From an uncultured Spirochaetaceae bacterium (GTDB lineage: Bacteria > Spirochaetota > Spirochaetia > Sphaerochaetales > Sphaerochaetaceae), in assembly GCA_944389505.1 (NCBI GenBank), contig CALXMP010000007.1, forward strand, positions 1 through 64,000: a stretch of 64,000 bases of DNA. The letters are read 5' to 3'. Positions 20,517-28,938 of the stretch are shown here, in pieces; positions within the stretch are counted from its first letter, which is position 1, and each line of letters starts with the position of its first letter. Both the position numbers and the translations under genes were made by a program. The notes under the pieces are model-generated. The model had not been told where the DNA came from. It made no database searches and saw nothing but the letters and a program-made list of their open reading frames with translations.

Positions 20517-20650
20517 TTATCTCATCCAGAAAGCCAAAATAGCTTTCCCTGTGTTCCTTTTCATGCTATATTATAGACAGGTCGGACACCAAGCCGAACA
20601 GGGGCATGTCCCCGCCATAGAGCCAGAGGCTGACCTCTGGCAATTTTTAT
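20465..20650 (+). repeat. Direct repeat copy A: tRNA-Leu 3' half plus structured trailer
   Basis: Runs from the tRNA anticodon loop through the tRNA end and about 130 bases of trailer. Copy B lies at 21437-21620 (offset 972). The tRNA part differs at 2 of 52 bases. The trailer holds a 39-base identical core (20578-20616 against 21550-21588) and more variable flanks. Visible hairpins are GAAAGC/GCTTTC, TCGG/CCGA (20582-20597), GGGG/CCCC (20601-20613) and the terminator at 20622. Confidence 0.85.
20622..20648 (+). terminator. Terminator after tRNA-Leu trailer, upstream of DUF3800 gene
   Basis: GCCAGAGG-CTGA-CCTCTGGC stem-loop followed by AATTTTT. The putative DUF3800 Shine-Dalgarno starts a few bases later, so the gene may depend on read-through from tRNA-Leu. 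Confidence 0.8.
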
Positions 20651-20664
20651 GTAAGGGGCTTGTC

Positions 20665-21273
20665 TTGTCTATACTATCTATCCATATAGATGAAAGCGGC
20701 AATCTAAATCTTTCAAACAGACAGAACCCTACTTATTGTCTTGCTATGGTTTTCCACAATCAGGATGATGATATTTCAACAGAACTCCAATTCCTGAATA
20801 AAAGACTTTCAGATATAAACTGTGATGTGCCTTTCATTCATACATCGCCCCTTATAAGGCAGGATGAACCTTTCGCACATTTATCTGGGTATGAAAGGAA
20901 GAAGATATTCAGAGCATTTGCCAGATTCGTAGAACTACTTCCAATTACTTACACGACTTTCCAAGTAACCAAAACTTTCTATCAGGACAACAAACAAATA
21001 GAAGTAGCCTTTGAACATCAGATAAGGAATTTCATAGAGGAAAGGCTTGAATACTTTCAGGGATTCGAGAAGATTGTTGTGTATTATGACTGCGGTCAGT
21101 CCTTCATAAGCCGTATTCTAAGAGATACATTAGGAAAGATATTCGGTAGCAGAATGGATTTCCGTACAGCTTATCAGAAAGACTACAGACTCCTGCAAGT
21201 TGCTGATTATATCTGCACATTGGAGCAGTCAAAAATCAGATGGGATAATGATAATCCAACTAAGTCAGAGTAG
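20665..21273 (+). CDS. DUF3800 protein, 3' end interrupted by TAG
   Basis: About 202 residues. IHIDESGN at the N-terminus, VVYYDCGQS in the middle and LLQVADYIC near the end are DUF3800 hallmarks. Their spaced acidic residues resemble an RNase H-fold active site, which is an inference. The frame is open back into the tRNA, but the TTG at 20665 (giving MSILSIHIDESG) has AAGGGG six bases upstream and fits family starts. TAG at 21271 is followed in frame by VFFLSRQKFLQNYYRKM and a TGA at 21340. That is the usual DUF3800 C-terminal motif, so the gene is probably nonsense-mutated or needs suppression. Lower G+C than its neighbours and tRNA-linked repeats on both sides point to horizontal arrival. 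Confidence 0.75.
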   Translation: MSILSIHIDESGNLNLSNRQNPTYCLAMVFHNQDDDISTELQFLNKRLSDINCDVPFIHTSPLIRQDEPFAHLSGYERKKIFRAFARFVELLPITYTTFQVTKTFYQDNKQIEVAFEHQIRNFIEERLEYFQGFEKIVVYYDCGQSFISRILRDTLGKIFGSRMDFRTAYQKDYRLLQVADYICTLEQSKIRWDNDNPTKSE

Positions 21274-21403
21274 GTGTTCTTCCTCTCAAGACAGAAGTTC
21301 TTGCAGAACTATTATCGTAAGATGATCAAGAAACACCTCTGAAGTTACTTCACAGCCTGTTTTTGTTACCAAAAAACTATCAATTCCTGATAACAGATAT
21401 TAA

Positions 21404-21419
21404 CAGCTGACATCAGCTG
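21404..21419. repeat. Inverted repeat CAGCTGA-CA-TCAGCTG
   Basis: Perfect 7-bp arms 17 bases before repeat copy B, just inside the right end of the tRNA-Leu element. It may be a recombinase or regulator site; no partner protein is seen. Confidence 0.4.
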
Positions 21420-21436
21420 ATACTCAAAATGAGGCT

Positions 21437-21620
21437 CTTAAGATCCTTTGACCGCAAGATCGTACGAGTTCAAGTCTCGTTCTGGGGATTATCCCATCCA
21501 GAAAGCCAGAATAGCTTTTCCCGGGTCTGCTTTCATGCTATTTTATAGTCAGGTCGGACACCAAGCCGAACAGGGGCATGTCCCCGCCGTGAAGCCGGAG
21601 GAACCTCCGGCAATTTCTTT
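21437..21620 (+). repeat. Direct repeat copy B: tRNA-Leu 3' fragment plus trailer
   Basis: The tRNA fragment covers anticodon loop to discriminator base (21437-21488) and lacks the 5' half, so it is not a tRNA gene. The trailer follows as in copy A. In the terminal stem a base pair has changed on both sides (A-T in copy A, G-C here) and the loop is two bases shorter, which suggests selection for RNA structure in the trailer. Confidence 0.85.
21594..21620. terminator. Terminator hairpin in repeat copy B
   Basis: GCCGGAGG-AA-CCTCCGGC followed by AATTTCTTT on the plus strand. It sits just past the converging M20 peptidase stop and could serve both strands. Confidence 0.65.
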
Positions 21621-21626
21621 GCAATG

Positions 21627-22865
21627 CTACAGCTCTGAGATAAGCGTCCTGAAAAATATTACTAGCTCTTCTAGTCTCTCTACTGTTATATTCTCATCGA
21701 TTCCATGCACCCTTCTCTGCTGATCAGGGTCGACTATCATAGGAAGGAATCTGAAGATATCATCAGAGACCTCTGAATAGTTTCTTGAATCCGTTCCTCC
21801 TCCGAGAATGAACGGAACAGGAATCGCTTCTGGATATACCTTCGCTACAATCTTCTCAAGGAACCTGAAAGATTCAGATTCGTATGATGATACAGGGCTT
21901 GCATTTCTTCCGCTCTCAAGAACAACCTCTATACCGTAATCGGAAGCAAGTGATGCTATCTTCGCGCAAAGAGTTTCAGGTGTATATGCATCAGGGAACC
22001 TCGCATTGATGATTACATAAGCTTCTTCTGGAACCTTCGAAGGACTATCAGAACCATGAACCATCGTATATGAGACAGATACTCCATCATCGGCATTCTC
22101 TGGAGATCTCCCCGTAAATGCGGCAATACGCCTCTGCATCTCTTCAGCAGTAGGACTTCTGAAAGATCCCAGCACAGATCCCGTATCGAGATATGAAATA
22201 AATTTCGCAAGACGCAGCACAGGGTTATCAGAAGAGGCATTCGCAGCATGGCCACCTATGCTTCTTGCAGTAAGACGCAATGTTGCACTCCCCTTCTCCC
22301 CACAGCCTATAGCCGCGAAGAGCAGATTGCAATCGGGAATGAGATTTCGCTTAAGGCATCCACCCTCATCCAGGATCAGAGAGAAACGGATTCCCCTCTC
22401 TTTCAGATAATCAGCAATGGTGTGGGCACCTGTTCCTCCAATCTCCTCATCGCATGATGATGTTATGTAGACATCGCGGGCAGGAACAAAGTTCTTTGAG
22501 ATAAGTTCCTCCGCAGCCTGGAATATCGCATAGAGAGAGCATTTGGTATCAAGAGAGCCGCGGCCCCAGACACGTCCATCTGCGACCTCGCCACTGAACG
22601 GAGCATGGCTCCATCCATCTCCTGCATCGACAACATCCTGATGTGCCATGAGCATCACAGGTGAGGAACTATCCCTTCCCTTCCATTTCAGCATCATCGA
22701 TCCAGAGAAGTCGAGATACTCAAGCGTGGAGAAAACAGAAGGAAACAACGACATCATCACGGACTTCATCTCATAGAATGCAGGTCCTGCGCTCTTACCC
22801 TTCTCGCTTATCGTCCTGCACCTCACCATTCTGGCAAGGCCCTCTGCATAATATTCACTGTTCAT
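21627..22865 (-). CDS. M20 family metallopeptidase
   Basis: Di-zinc exopeptidase or deacylase of the carboxypeptidase S/ArgE/DapE type; 412 residues, cytoplasmic. Metal and catalytic residues are in MLMAHQDVVDAG (first His and Asp), WGRGSLDTK (bridging Asp), SCDEEIGG (general base and ligand Glu), ILDEGG and the C-terminal VHGIDEN His. A dimerisation domain is inserted around GKVxGGHAAN-like SIGGHAANAS. It most resembles CPS1-type dipeptidases acting on small peptides or N-acyl amino acids. The ATG at 22865 follows AGGA. It sits downstream of an amino acid ABC operon on the same strand, beyond a terminator. Confidence 0.87.
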   Translation of the reverse strand: MNSEYYAEGLARMVRCRTISEKGKSAGPAFYEMKSVMMSLFPSVFSTLEYLDFSGSMMLKWKGRDSSSPVMLMAHQDVVDAGDGWSHAPFSGEVADGRVWGRGSLDTKCSLYAIFQAAEELISKNFVPARDVYITSSCDEEIGGTGAHTIADYLKERGIRFSLILDEGGCLKRNLIPDCNLLFAAIGCGEKGSATLRLTARSIGGHAANASSDNPVLRLAKFISYLDTGSVLGSFRSPTAEEMQRRIAAFTGRSPENADDGVSVSYTMVHGSDSPSKVPEEAYVIINARFPDAYTPETLCAKIASLASDYGIEVVLESGRNASPVSSYESESFRFLEKIVAKVYPEAIPVPFILGGGTDSRNYSEVSDDIFRFLPMIVDPDQQRRVHGIDENITVERLEELVIFFRTLISEL

Positions 22866-22911
22866 ATTCCTGGATTATACATCGCAAAGGGCAGGTTCGC
22901 TCAGCTCACAA

Positions 22912-22957
22912 AATAAATTCGCTTCCTGCAAGCAATCAGTACTGCCTGGAGGAAGCG
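22912..22957 (-). terminator. Terminator of the second amino acid ABC operon
   Basis: CGCTTCCT (22950-22957 on the minus strand) pairs with AGGAAGCG (22920-22927), followed on the minus strand by AATTTATTTTG. It lies 40 bases after the ATPase stop. Confidence 0.65.
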
Positions 22958-22996
22958 TTTTCTCAAGAGTATCAGACCTGGTGAAAGGCCTGAATG

Positions 22997-23740
22997 TCAC
23001 TTTACGGATTCAGTGAATCTTGACAGGAAATCCTTTGTCCTCTGGCTCTTCGGATTGTAGAAGACATCCCTTGGGGATCCATCTTCCTCTATCCTGCCAT
23101 CTGCCATGTAAATGACTCTTGTGGAGATATCCCTGGCAAATGCCATCTCATGGGTCACGACAAGCATCGTCATACCGCTCTGGGCAAGATCCTTCATTAC
23201 ATCAAGAACCTCTCCAACCATCTCAGGGTCAAGCGCGGATGTGGGCTCATCGAAAAGGAGGATCTCCGGATCCATCGCAAGAGCACGCGCTATAGCAACT
23301 CTCTGCTTCTGACCGCCTGAGAGCTGGCGTGGCTTTGCCTTGATGTACTGCTCCATTCCGACCTTAGAAAGGTACTCAAGGGCCTTTGTCCTTGCCGCAT
23401 CCTTCGATCTTTTCAGAACTTTGACCTGTCCGATCATGCAGTTATCGAGGACATCCATATTGCTGAAGAGGTTGAATGACTGGAATACCATTCCAACCTT
23501 TGTCCTGTACTGGTCCTCATCGATTGCTCCACCGAGGACATCCTGGCCATGGAAATAGATTGAGCCACCTGTAGCTTCCTCAAGGAGATTGATGCATCTC
23601 AGAAGCGTTGACTTACCCGATCCGGATGAACCGATGATGCTTATCACATCACCTGTATCGACGGAGAAATCTATATCCCTGAGAACCTCATTGGTTCCGA
23701 ATGTCTTGACAAGATGCTCGACTTTCAGGATTCCATCCAT
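22997..23740 (-). CDS. Amino acid ABC transporter ATP-binding protein
   Basis: 247-residue GlnQ/HisP-class ATPase. Walker [11 protein letters not shown]-loop FQSFNLFSN, signature LSGGQKQR, Walker [14 protein letters not shown] and VVTHEMAFA are intact. The ATG at 23740 overlaps the permease stop as TGATG behind AGGAGG. It powers the permease encoded upstream. A paralogue of the ATPase at 15732, not a recent copy. Confidence 0.93.
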   Translation of the reverse strand: MDGILKVEHLVKTFGTNEVLRDIDFSVDTGDVISIIGSSGSGKSTLLRCINLLEEATGGSIYFHGQDVLGGAIDEDQYRTKVGMVFQSFNLFSNMDVLDNCMIGQVKVLKRSKDAARTKALEYLSKVGMEQYIKAKPRQLSGGQKQRVAIARALAMDPEILLFDEPTSALDPEMVGEVLDVMKDLAQSGMTMLVVTHEMAFARDISTRVIYMADGRIEEDGSPRDVFYNPKSQRTKDFLSRFTESVK

Positions 23741-24540
23741 CAGTATGTACCTCCTGTCTTGTGATTGTAGCGTGTAAGACCACTTGTGAATGCCAGCGTA
23801 TCATTGGTGGCAAGATCGAATGATGCAGGCCCATCCATCTTGGATTCAACAGCCCTGAGGATACGTGAGCATGCGAATGTGAGTACGAAGTAGATGATCA
23901 TCGTAACCGTCGCAGCCTCGAAATACGTATAGAGCGCACCCGAGATGCTCTTGAATGTGAAGAAGAGCTCAACGGTACCGATGATGGAAAGAACGCATGT
24001 ATCCTTGATGTTTATGATCAGGTTGTTGCCTATCTGGGGCATTATATTCCTAAGAGCCTGCGGAAGAATAACAAAGAGCATCGTCTGGAAATGGGACATT
24101 CCGATTGCTCTTGCGCCCTCTCTCTGCCCTGGATCGACTGAAAGGATACCACCTCTCACAGTCTCTGCCATATATGCGCCTGTGTTGACCGATACGATGA
24201 TTATCGCAGCGCTCCACATACCGAGGTTGATGCCGAAAAGCTGACTTGCTCCATAGTATATGAAAGCAGCCTGAAGCATCATCGGTGTTCCTCTGAACAC
24301 CTCAACATAAGCTGTGAGGACAAGCTTCACGGCCTTAAGCAGGCCGCGCTTCACCGCACCATCCTTCTTATGCGGCTCTGTTGTCTGGACAAGACCTACC
24401 GCGAAACCGATAACACAGCCAAGAAGCGTACAGATTATCGCGATAGCCATCGTAGTAGCGGCCCCTTTCACAAGGGACCCGCCATAACGCTCGAGGATGT
24501 AGAGCATCCTCTGGAAGAAATTCATCTCAGCGATTGTCAT
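23740..24540 (-). CDS. Amino acid ABC transporter permease
   Basis: 266-residue inner-membrane subunit (HisM/GlnP family) with about five to six helices. It contains [18 protein letters not shown] and the ATPase-contact loop [24 protein letters not shown]. The ATG at 24540 (MTIAEMNFF) has GGAG five bases upstream; an in-frame GTG at 24555 has none. Between the first helix and the family motif it has a charged insert ([14 protein letters not shown]). Its C-terminal tail of about 40 residues after the last helix is longer than usual. Confidence 0.92.
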   Translation of the reverse strand: MTIAEMNFFQRMLYILERYGGSLVKGAATTMAIAIICTLLGCVIGFAVGLVQTTEPHKKDGAVKRGLLKAVKLVLTAYVEVFRGTPMMLQAAFIYYGASQLFGINLGMWSAAIIIVSVNTGAYMAETVRGGILSVDPGQREGARAIGMSHFQTMLFVILPQALRNIMPQIGNNLIINIKDTCVLSIIGTVELFFTFKSISGALYTYFEAATVTMIIYFVLTFACSRILRAVESKMDGPASFDLATNDTLAFTSGLTRYNHKTGGTY

Positions 24541-24551
24541 TTCGTCTCCAA

Positions 24552-25397
24552 TCACTGTGCAAGAGGCTGTACGGAGATGGCTTCATCCATCATTCTGTTG
24601 AAGTCATCGACTGTAAGAGTCTCAAGGACGCTGTTCATGGCATCAAGAAGCTCGGTATTGCCCTTCCTTACGGAGATTCCGATATTGATCTCCTCCTGGC
24701 TGACCTGGAAATCATCATCGGAGCCAGAGAAATCAAGGAGCCTCATCTGAGGATAAGCAACAAGGGCCGCCTGTCCTGTAGGCATATCGGTGCATACAAG
24801 ATCGACTCTTCCACTCGAAAGCGCAACGAGCATTGCAGGAGCGCTTTCCTGAGCAGGGAGGATATTGGCATCGGGAATCTGAGGCAGACAGACATCATAC
24901 CAGACTGTTCCGAGCTGGCTTGTGCATGTAGCACCTGCAAGATCGCTCACACCCTGTGCGCTCTCATACTTGCTGCCCTCATTAACGAGACAGATGATTG
25001 AGGCATAGTAATAAGGAGAAGTGAAATCAACCATCTGGAGTCTGTCGGATGTGATGGACTGTCCTGCGATAGCGCAGTCAACCGTTCCTGAAAGAACTGC
25101 AGGGACAAGGGAGTCCCAGTCAAGCTTCACAATCTGAAGATCATATCCAAGGCGCTCTGCGATGAGCTTTGCCATCATGACATCATAGCCATATGCATAA
25201 TCATTGGAATCGGCAATTGGAACAGCACCATTGGCATCTGTCGGCTGTGTCCAGTTATAAGGAGCATAGCCGCACTCCATTGCTACACGGAGCACAGGAC
25301 GGCCCGAATCGGATGCAGACTGCTCATTGCTTCCGCCTGCGAAGAGCATAGCGGAGATGGAAAGTATCATAAGGACTGTAAAAGCAATTCTTCTCAT
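24552..25397 (-). CDS. Amino acid ABC transporter substrate-binding protein
   Basis: 281-residue periplasmic receptor (SBP_bac_3). The signal peptide ends near LFAGGSNEQ and has no lipobox cysteine, as in the binding protein at 14279. Family landmarks are LRVAMECGYAPYNWTQ, YGYDVMMAKLIAERLG and QSITSDRLQMVDFTSPYY. The ATG at 25397 follows GAGGGGTG. First gene of the operon with a recognisable promoter at 25432-25460. The aromatic residues in the YAPYNW segment hint at a ligand different from that of the first system. Confidence 0.92.
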   Translation of the reverse strand: MRRIAFTVLMILSISAMLFAGGSNEQSASDSGRPVLRVAMECGYAPYNWTQPTDANGAVPIADSNDYAYGYDVMMAKLIAERLGYDLQIVKLDWDSLVPAVLSGTVDCAIAGQSITSDRLQMVDFTSPYYYASIICLVNEGSKYESAQGVSDLAGATCTSQLGTVWYDVCLPQIPDANILPAQESAPAMLVALSSGRVDLVCTDMPTGQAALVAYPQMRLLDFSGSDDDFQVSQEEINIGISVRKGNTELLDAMNSVLETLTVDDFNRMMDEAISVQPLAQ

Positions 25398-25431
25398 ATA
25401 ATCACCCCTCTGGATATCTAGTGATGTCTGG

Positions 25432-25460
25432 ATGATAGCCAGAGGTTAAAATAAGGTCAA
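25432..25460 (-). promoter_or_regulatory. Promoter of the second amino acid ABC operon
   Basis: Minus strand TTGACC (25455-25460), 17-base spacer, TATCAT (25432-25437). An ATGTTTT-AATA-AAAACAT inverted repeat (25462-25479) abuts the -35 and may bind a regulator or end the upstream DUF2130 transcript. Confidence 0.65.
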
Positions 25461-25499
25461 TATGTTTTAATAAAAACATTATGTTATTATTATAACAAA

Positions 25500-26807
25500 T
25501 CACTCCTTCAGTTCATCGAATTTGGCCTTCATCGTAGGATTGTTGCGTGTAAGACGCCGTATCGTAAGCTCCTCAGCCTTGCTGTTCGCAAGCCGCAGGT
25601 TGTTGTCTGAAGCCAGAAGGTTATCCTTGATCTTCTGAAGGTGCTGTATCGACTTGTCGATCTCCTCGATGGCGGTACGGAACCTTTCGCTTGCAATCCT
25701 ATAGTTCCTTCCGAACTTCTCCCGGAAGTCATCGAGAGCCTCCTCAAAGTGCGTTATATCTATATTCTGGTTCTGGATCGTCTGGAGCTGCTTCCTGTAT
25801 CCGAGAGAGCTTCTGGCAGCATTCCTAAGCAGTGTTATCATCGGAATGAAGAACTGCGGCCGTATCACGTACATCTTTTCATACCTGTAGGAAACATCAA
25901 CGATTCCCGAATTATACAGATCGCTGTCACTCTCCAGCATCGAGACAAGCACTGCATACTCACAGTCCTTCTCGCGCCTGTCCTTATCGAGTTCCCTGAA
26001 GAAGTCCTCATTGCGATGCTTTTTGCCGGTCCCATCCGCCTCATTCTTCATTTCGAACATTATCGAAATGTATTCGACGCCATCATCATAATCACGGAAG
26101 ATGAAATCACCCTTGCTCCCCGTCCTCGCATCATTATCCTTCTCGAAATATGCAGATGGAAAAGCTGCCTGGCGCATCCTGTTGAACTCATCCATGCAGT
26201 GCGTTTCCAGCGACTCGCCGATCATCTTAGTCGAGAGCCTTGCGCGGAAATCCTTATACCGCTCTATCTCCTCATCCTTGAGGCGCAGCAGCGCTTCATA
26301 CTTCTCCTTCTCCGTATGCACACGCAGCGCCGACTCGCTCTCAGAAGCCTTCAGGACTCCATTGAGCCTGAGAATCTCTGCATCCTTCTCTGCCAGAACC
26401 TTCTCAGCCTCGGCAGCAGCTTCCTTCCTGCCTATCTCCGCCTCTTTCCTTGCCAGATCCAAAGCACTATCCGCAGCAGCAAGCCTTGCCTCAAGCTTTG
26501 AGAGATTCTCCTGTGCCTTCATGCGCTCAGCAAGGACTGCGCTTCCGATCTCGCTCTCCTTCTTTGAAAGGAGGAGCTCCATCTCTCCGATCTTGCGGTC
26601 CTTCTCAGAAGCCGATTCAGCATAGCTTCTCTCCGCATTCCTCAGAGCCTCTGCTACGGCCGCATCCTTTTCTGCAGTGAACTGCTTCTCCTTTGATGCG
26701 ATATCCTTCTCATACTCCTTATCACGTATCTGGCGCCTTATTGACTCATAATATGATTCACTGACCTGGAAGACCGTTCCGCAGTTCGGGCATCTGATAT
26801 TCTCCAA
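25500..26807 (-). CDS. DUF2130 coiled-coil protein
   Basis: 435 residues. The N-terminus has a CPNC knuckle ([12 protein letters not shown]). Residues about 30-200 are charged heptad-like coiled coil (Glu, Lys and Ala rich). The C-terminal half is the DUF2130 domain. There [11 protein letters not shown]...[10 protein letters not shown] has the spacing of a PD-(D/E)xK nuclease core (Asp, then ExK); this is an inference. The start is TTG at 26807 with AAGGAGG seven bases upstream, giving MENIRCPNC; the longer frame from 26846 has no support. It is divergent from a deoxyinosine glycosylase gene 37 bases away, so a DNA-repair link is possible but unproven. Confidence 0.8.
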   Translation of the reverse strand: MENIRCPNCGTVFQVSESYYESIRRQIRDKEYEKDIASKEKQFTAEKDAAVAEALRNAERSYAESASEKDRKIGEMELLLSKKESEIGSAVLAERMKAQENLSKLEARLAAADSALDLARKEAEIGRKEAAAEAEKVLAEKDAEILRLNGVLKASESESALRVHTEKEKYEALLRLKDEEIERYKDFRARLSTKMIGESLETHCMDEFNRMRQAAFPSAYFEKDNDARTGSKGDFIFRDYDDGVEYISIMFEMKNEADGTGKKHRNEDFFRELDKDRREKDCEYAVLVSMLESDSDLYNSGIVDVSYRYEKMYVIRPQFFIPMITLLRNAARSSLGYRKQLQTIQNQNIDITHFEEALDDFREKFGRNYRIASERFRTAIEEIDKSIQHLQKIKDNLLASDNNLRLANSKAEELTIRRLTRNNPTMKAKFDELKE

Positions 26808-26844
26808 AACCCTGCCTCCTTGTATTATCAGGAAAGAGGTTAAC

Positions 26845-27336
26845 ATGAGAAATGCTGAAAGGACAGTGCATCCTATCCCTCCTGAATATGACAGCCAGTC
26901 GCGGATTCTGATACTTGGATCATTCCCTTCCGTAAGATCCAGAGCGGATGGATTCTTCTATGCCCATCCTGGCAACAGGTTCTGGAGGATAATGGAGGCG
27001 CTCTATTCCGCATCGCTGCCGGATATACCTTCAAGGAAGCTTTTCCTGCATGATAACCACATCGCGCTCTGGGATACTGTCGCCTCCTGCATGATAAGAG
27101 CTTCCGATGATTCATCGATCTCGGAAGTAATCCCAAACGATCTTTCTCCGATACTCAGCACGGCGCAGATCCAGCGCATATTCACCAATGGCAGGAAGTC
27201 CTATGACCTCTATATGAAGCTCACATATCATAAGACGGGCATCGAACCGGTCCTGCTGCCATCAACCTCACCTGCGAATGCTGCATGGAAGCTCGATGCT
27301 CTTATTGAGGAATGGAAGAGGATAAAGCTGGACTAG
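26845..27336 (+). CDS. DNA-deoxyinosine glycosylase (UDG family 6)
   Basis: Removes hypoxanthine arising from adenine deamination. The 163-residue length and motifs fit the hypoxanthine-DNA glycosylase branch of the uracil-DNA glycosylase superfamily: [13 protein letters not shown] (about 24-36), [23 protein letters not shown] and the late LPSTSPANA. The MUG-like active-site Asn is in GNRFW. A weak Shine-Dalgarno (AGAGG) precedes the ATG at 26845. It is divergent from the DUF2130 gene. Confidence 0.88.
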   Translation: MRNAERTVHPIPPEYDSQSRILILGSFPSVRSRADGFFYAHPGNRFWRIMEALYSASLPDIPSRKLFLHDNHIALWDTVASCMIRASDDSSISEVIPNDLSPILSTAQIQRIFTNGRKSYDLYMKLTYHKTGIEPVLLPSTSPANAAWKLDALIEEWKRIKLD

Positions 27337-27365
27337 GCAGATTGGGAAAGCGATACTGCCAGCCA

Positions 27366-27395
27366 TTGACGACTGCCGTTGCGTTTGTTTATAGT
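27366..27395 (+). promoter_or_regulatory. Promoter of the CorC-type transporter gene
   Basis: TTGACG (27366-27371), 18-base spacer, TATAGT (27390-27395). It predicts a 5' untranslated region of about 175 bases. Confidence 0.6.
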
Positions 27396-27476
27396 TAAAG
27401 GTAATTCTAATTCAGCGCAGATGCGCAAAGGAAACTAAATTGGACGAAGGCCCTGGCAGTAGTAGGACAATAGTTA

Positions 27477-27496
27477 AGGATCAGGATCCTGATCCT
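27477..27496. promoter_or_regulatory. 20-bp perfect palindrome in the CorC-gene leader
   Basis: AGGATCAGGATCCTGATCCT reads the same on both strands. It lies about 80 bases upstream of the GTG start and has no T-run, so an operator or RNA hairpin is more likely than a terminator. A 9-base inverted repeat (TACTGCCAG at 27354, CTGGCAGTA at 27453) also flanks the promoter and early leader. Confidence 0.5.
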
Positions 27497-27576
27497 CTGC
27501 ATTTATGCTCACGGTGCCGCATTCTCCGCCTCTGATAAGGAAATCATGAAGAGGAAAAAGTTCAAAGGAGAGAAAT

Positions 27577-28938
27577 GTGACACTTTTACAGCAGATTTTA
27601 TTACAGGTAGTACTTATACTTCTTAATGCGTTCTTCGCGGCGACCGAGATTGCCGTGATATCACTGAACAGGAATAAGCTTGAGAAAATGGCGGAAGATG
27701 GTGACAGGAAAGCACCGAAGCTGCTCAAGCTCACAGAGAACCAATCGGCATTCCTGTCGACAATCCAGATAGGCATAACACTTGCAGGCTTCCTCGGATC
27801 GGCTTTCGCTGCGGATAATATCGCAGGATACTTCATCCCGATCTTCAGAAGCTGGGGAATAACGCTCCCTGAGAATGTCCTCAGGACGATAGCAGTTGTG
27901 CTTACAACCCTGATCATCTCGTTCTTCACGCTTATCTTCGGCGAGCTGGTTCCGAAGCGCATTGCCCAGCATATTCCATATGGATATGCGAAGTTCGCAT
28001 CCCCGGTCGTCATTGTGCTTGCTAAGATCATGAGACCGGTCATCTGGCTTCTCTCATCCTCAACGGAGCTTGTCCTCAAGATCATAAGGATGAGTGACAA
28101 TGGCGAGAATGACGAGGTTACCGAGGACGATATCCGCCTCATGGTCGATGCAGGTGGCAAGTCCGGATCGATTGAGGAGGATGAGAAGGAATGGATACAG
28201 AACGTATTCGAGTTCAATGACATTTCCGTCACCGATGTTATGACGCGTGAACCGGATGTCGTCTCATTCCAGGTCGATACACCGGAGTATGAGATACTCG
28301 ATACGATAAAGGATTCCGGTCTTTCGCGCTTCCCTGTCTATGGCGAGGACATCAACGATATACTCGGAATACTCAATGCACGTGACTTCCTTATCAACAG
28401 GAACGAGAGCGAGCATAAGAAGGTCCGCGACCTTCTCAGACCAGCATATATGGTCCCTGAGTCAATCCATGCCGATAAGCTTTTCGCCAATATGCAGGCG
28501 AAGAAGACGCATATCGCAATTGTCGTCGATGAATATGGGCAGACAGTCGGTATCATAACACTTGAGGATCTTCTCGAGGAGATCGTCGGTAATATCTATG
28601 ATGAGTTCGATCCGCAGGAGGAAGCGGAAATCCAGAAGATCAGCGATGATACGTGGAAGGTATCAGGTGCCCTCTCGCTCGATGACTTCACCGATGAGAC
28701 TGGAATAGCGATCGAGGAGAATGAGGCATACGATACGATCGGAGGCATGGTGCTCTCCACGCTTGAGCAGATTCCGGAGGATGGAACAGAGCTCAATGTA
28801 AAGATCAACGGCCTCGACATCCATGTCACCAAGATAGAGGACAGAAGGATTGAGGAAGCTATCGTAAGGAAGATGCCTCCGGAGGAGATTGCCGAAGGAG
28901 AGAAGGACGATAGCGGCAAGGATAAGGACGAGGAGTAA
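27577..28938 (+). CDS. HlyC/CorC (CNNM) family transporter
   Basis: 453-residue membrane protein. Residues 1-200 are the DUF21 domain with about four helices (LLNAFFAATEIAVISLNRNKLE, NQSAFLSTIQIGITLAGFLGSAF). Two CBS domains follow (VMTREPDVVSF; GIITLEDLLEEIVGNIYDEFD) and then the CorC/HlyC C-terminal domain (DDTWKVSGALSLDDF). Proteins of this family are linked to Mg2+ or Co2+ efflux; older hemolysin names are misleading. The start is GTG at 27577 behind AAAGGAGAG. Transcribed from a promoter with a long leader. Its stop abuts the converging tetR stop. Confidence 0.9.
   Translation: MTLLQQILLQVVLILLNAFFAATEIAVISLNRNKLEKMAEDGDRKAPKLLKLTENQSAFLSTIQIGITLAGFLGSAFAADNIAGYFIPIFRSWGITLPENVLRTIAVVLTTLIISFFTLIFGELVPKRIAQHIPYGYAKFASPVVIVLAKIMRPVIWLLSSSTELVLKIIRMSDNGENDEVTEDDIRLMVDAGGKSGSIEEDEKEWIQNVFEFNDISVTDVMTREPDVVSFQVDTPEYEILDTIKDSGLSRFPVYGEDINDILGILNARDFLINRNESEHKKVRDLLRPAYMVPESIHADKLFANMQAKKTHIAIVVDEYGQTVGIITLEDLLEEIVGNIYDEFDPQEEAEIQKISDDTWKVSGALSLDDFTDETGIAIEENEAYDTIGGMVLSTLEQIPEDGTELNVKINGLDIHVTKIEDRRIEEAIVRKMPPEEIAEGEKDDSGKDKDEE

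Noticed and set aside
20476-20664. Open frame reading from tRNA-Leu through the trailer into DUF3800
   Set aside because: It translates a tRNA and structured trailer; the same frame in copy B is equally open without any gene, and DUF3800 homology begins only after the TTG at 20665.
21448-21723. 91-residue plus-strand open frame over repeat copy B
   Set aside because: It is a tRNA fragment plus trailer followed by antisense M20 peptidase sequence.
27354-27461. 108-base closed RNA fold resembling a riboswitch aptamer
   Set aside because: A good promoter (27366-27395) lies inside it, so the transcript probably does not contain the 5' arm of the closing stem; kept only as an inverted repeat.
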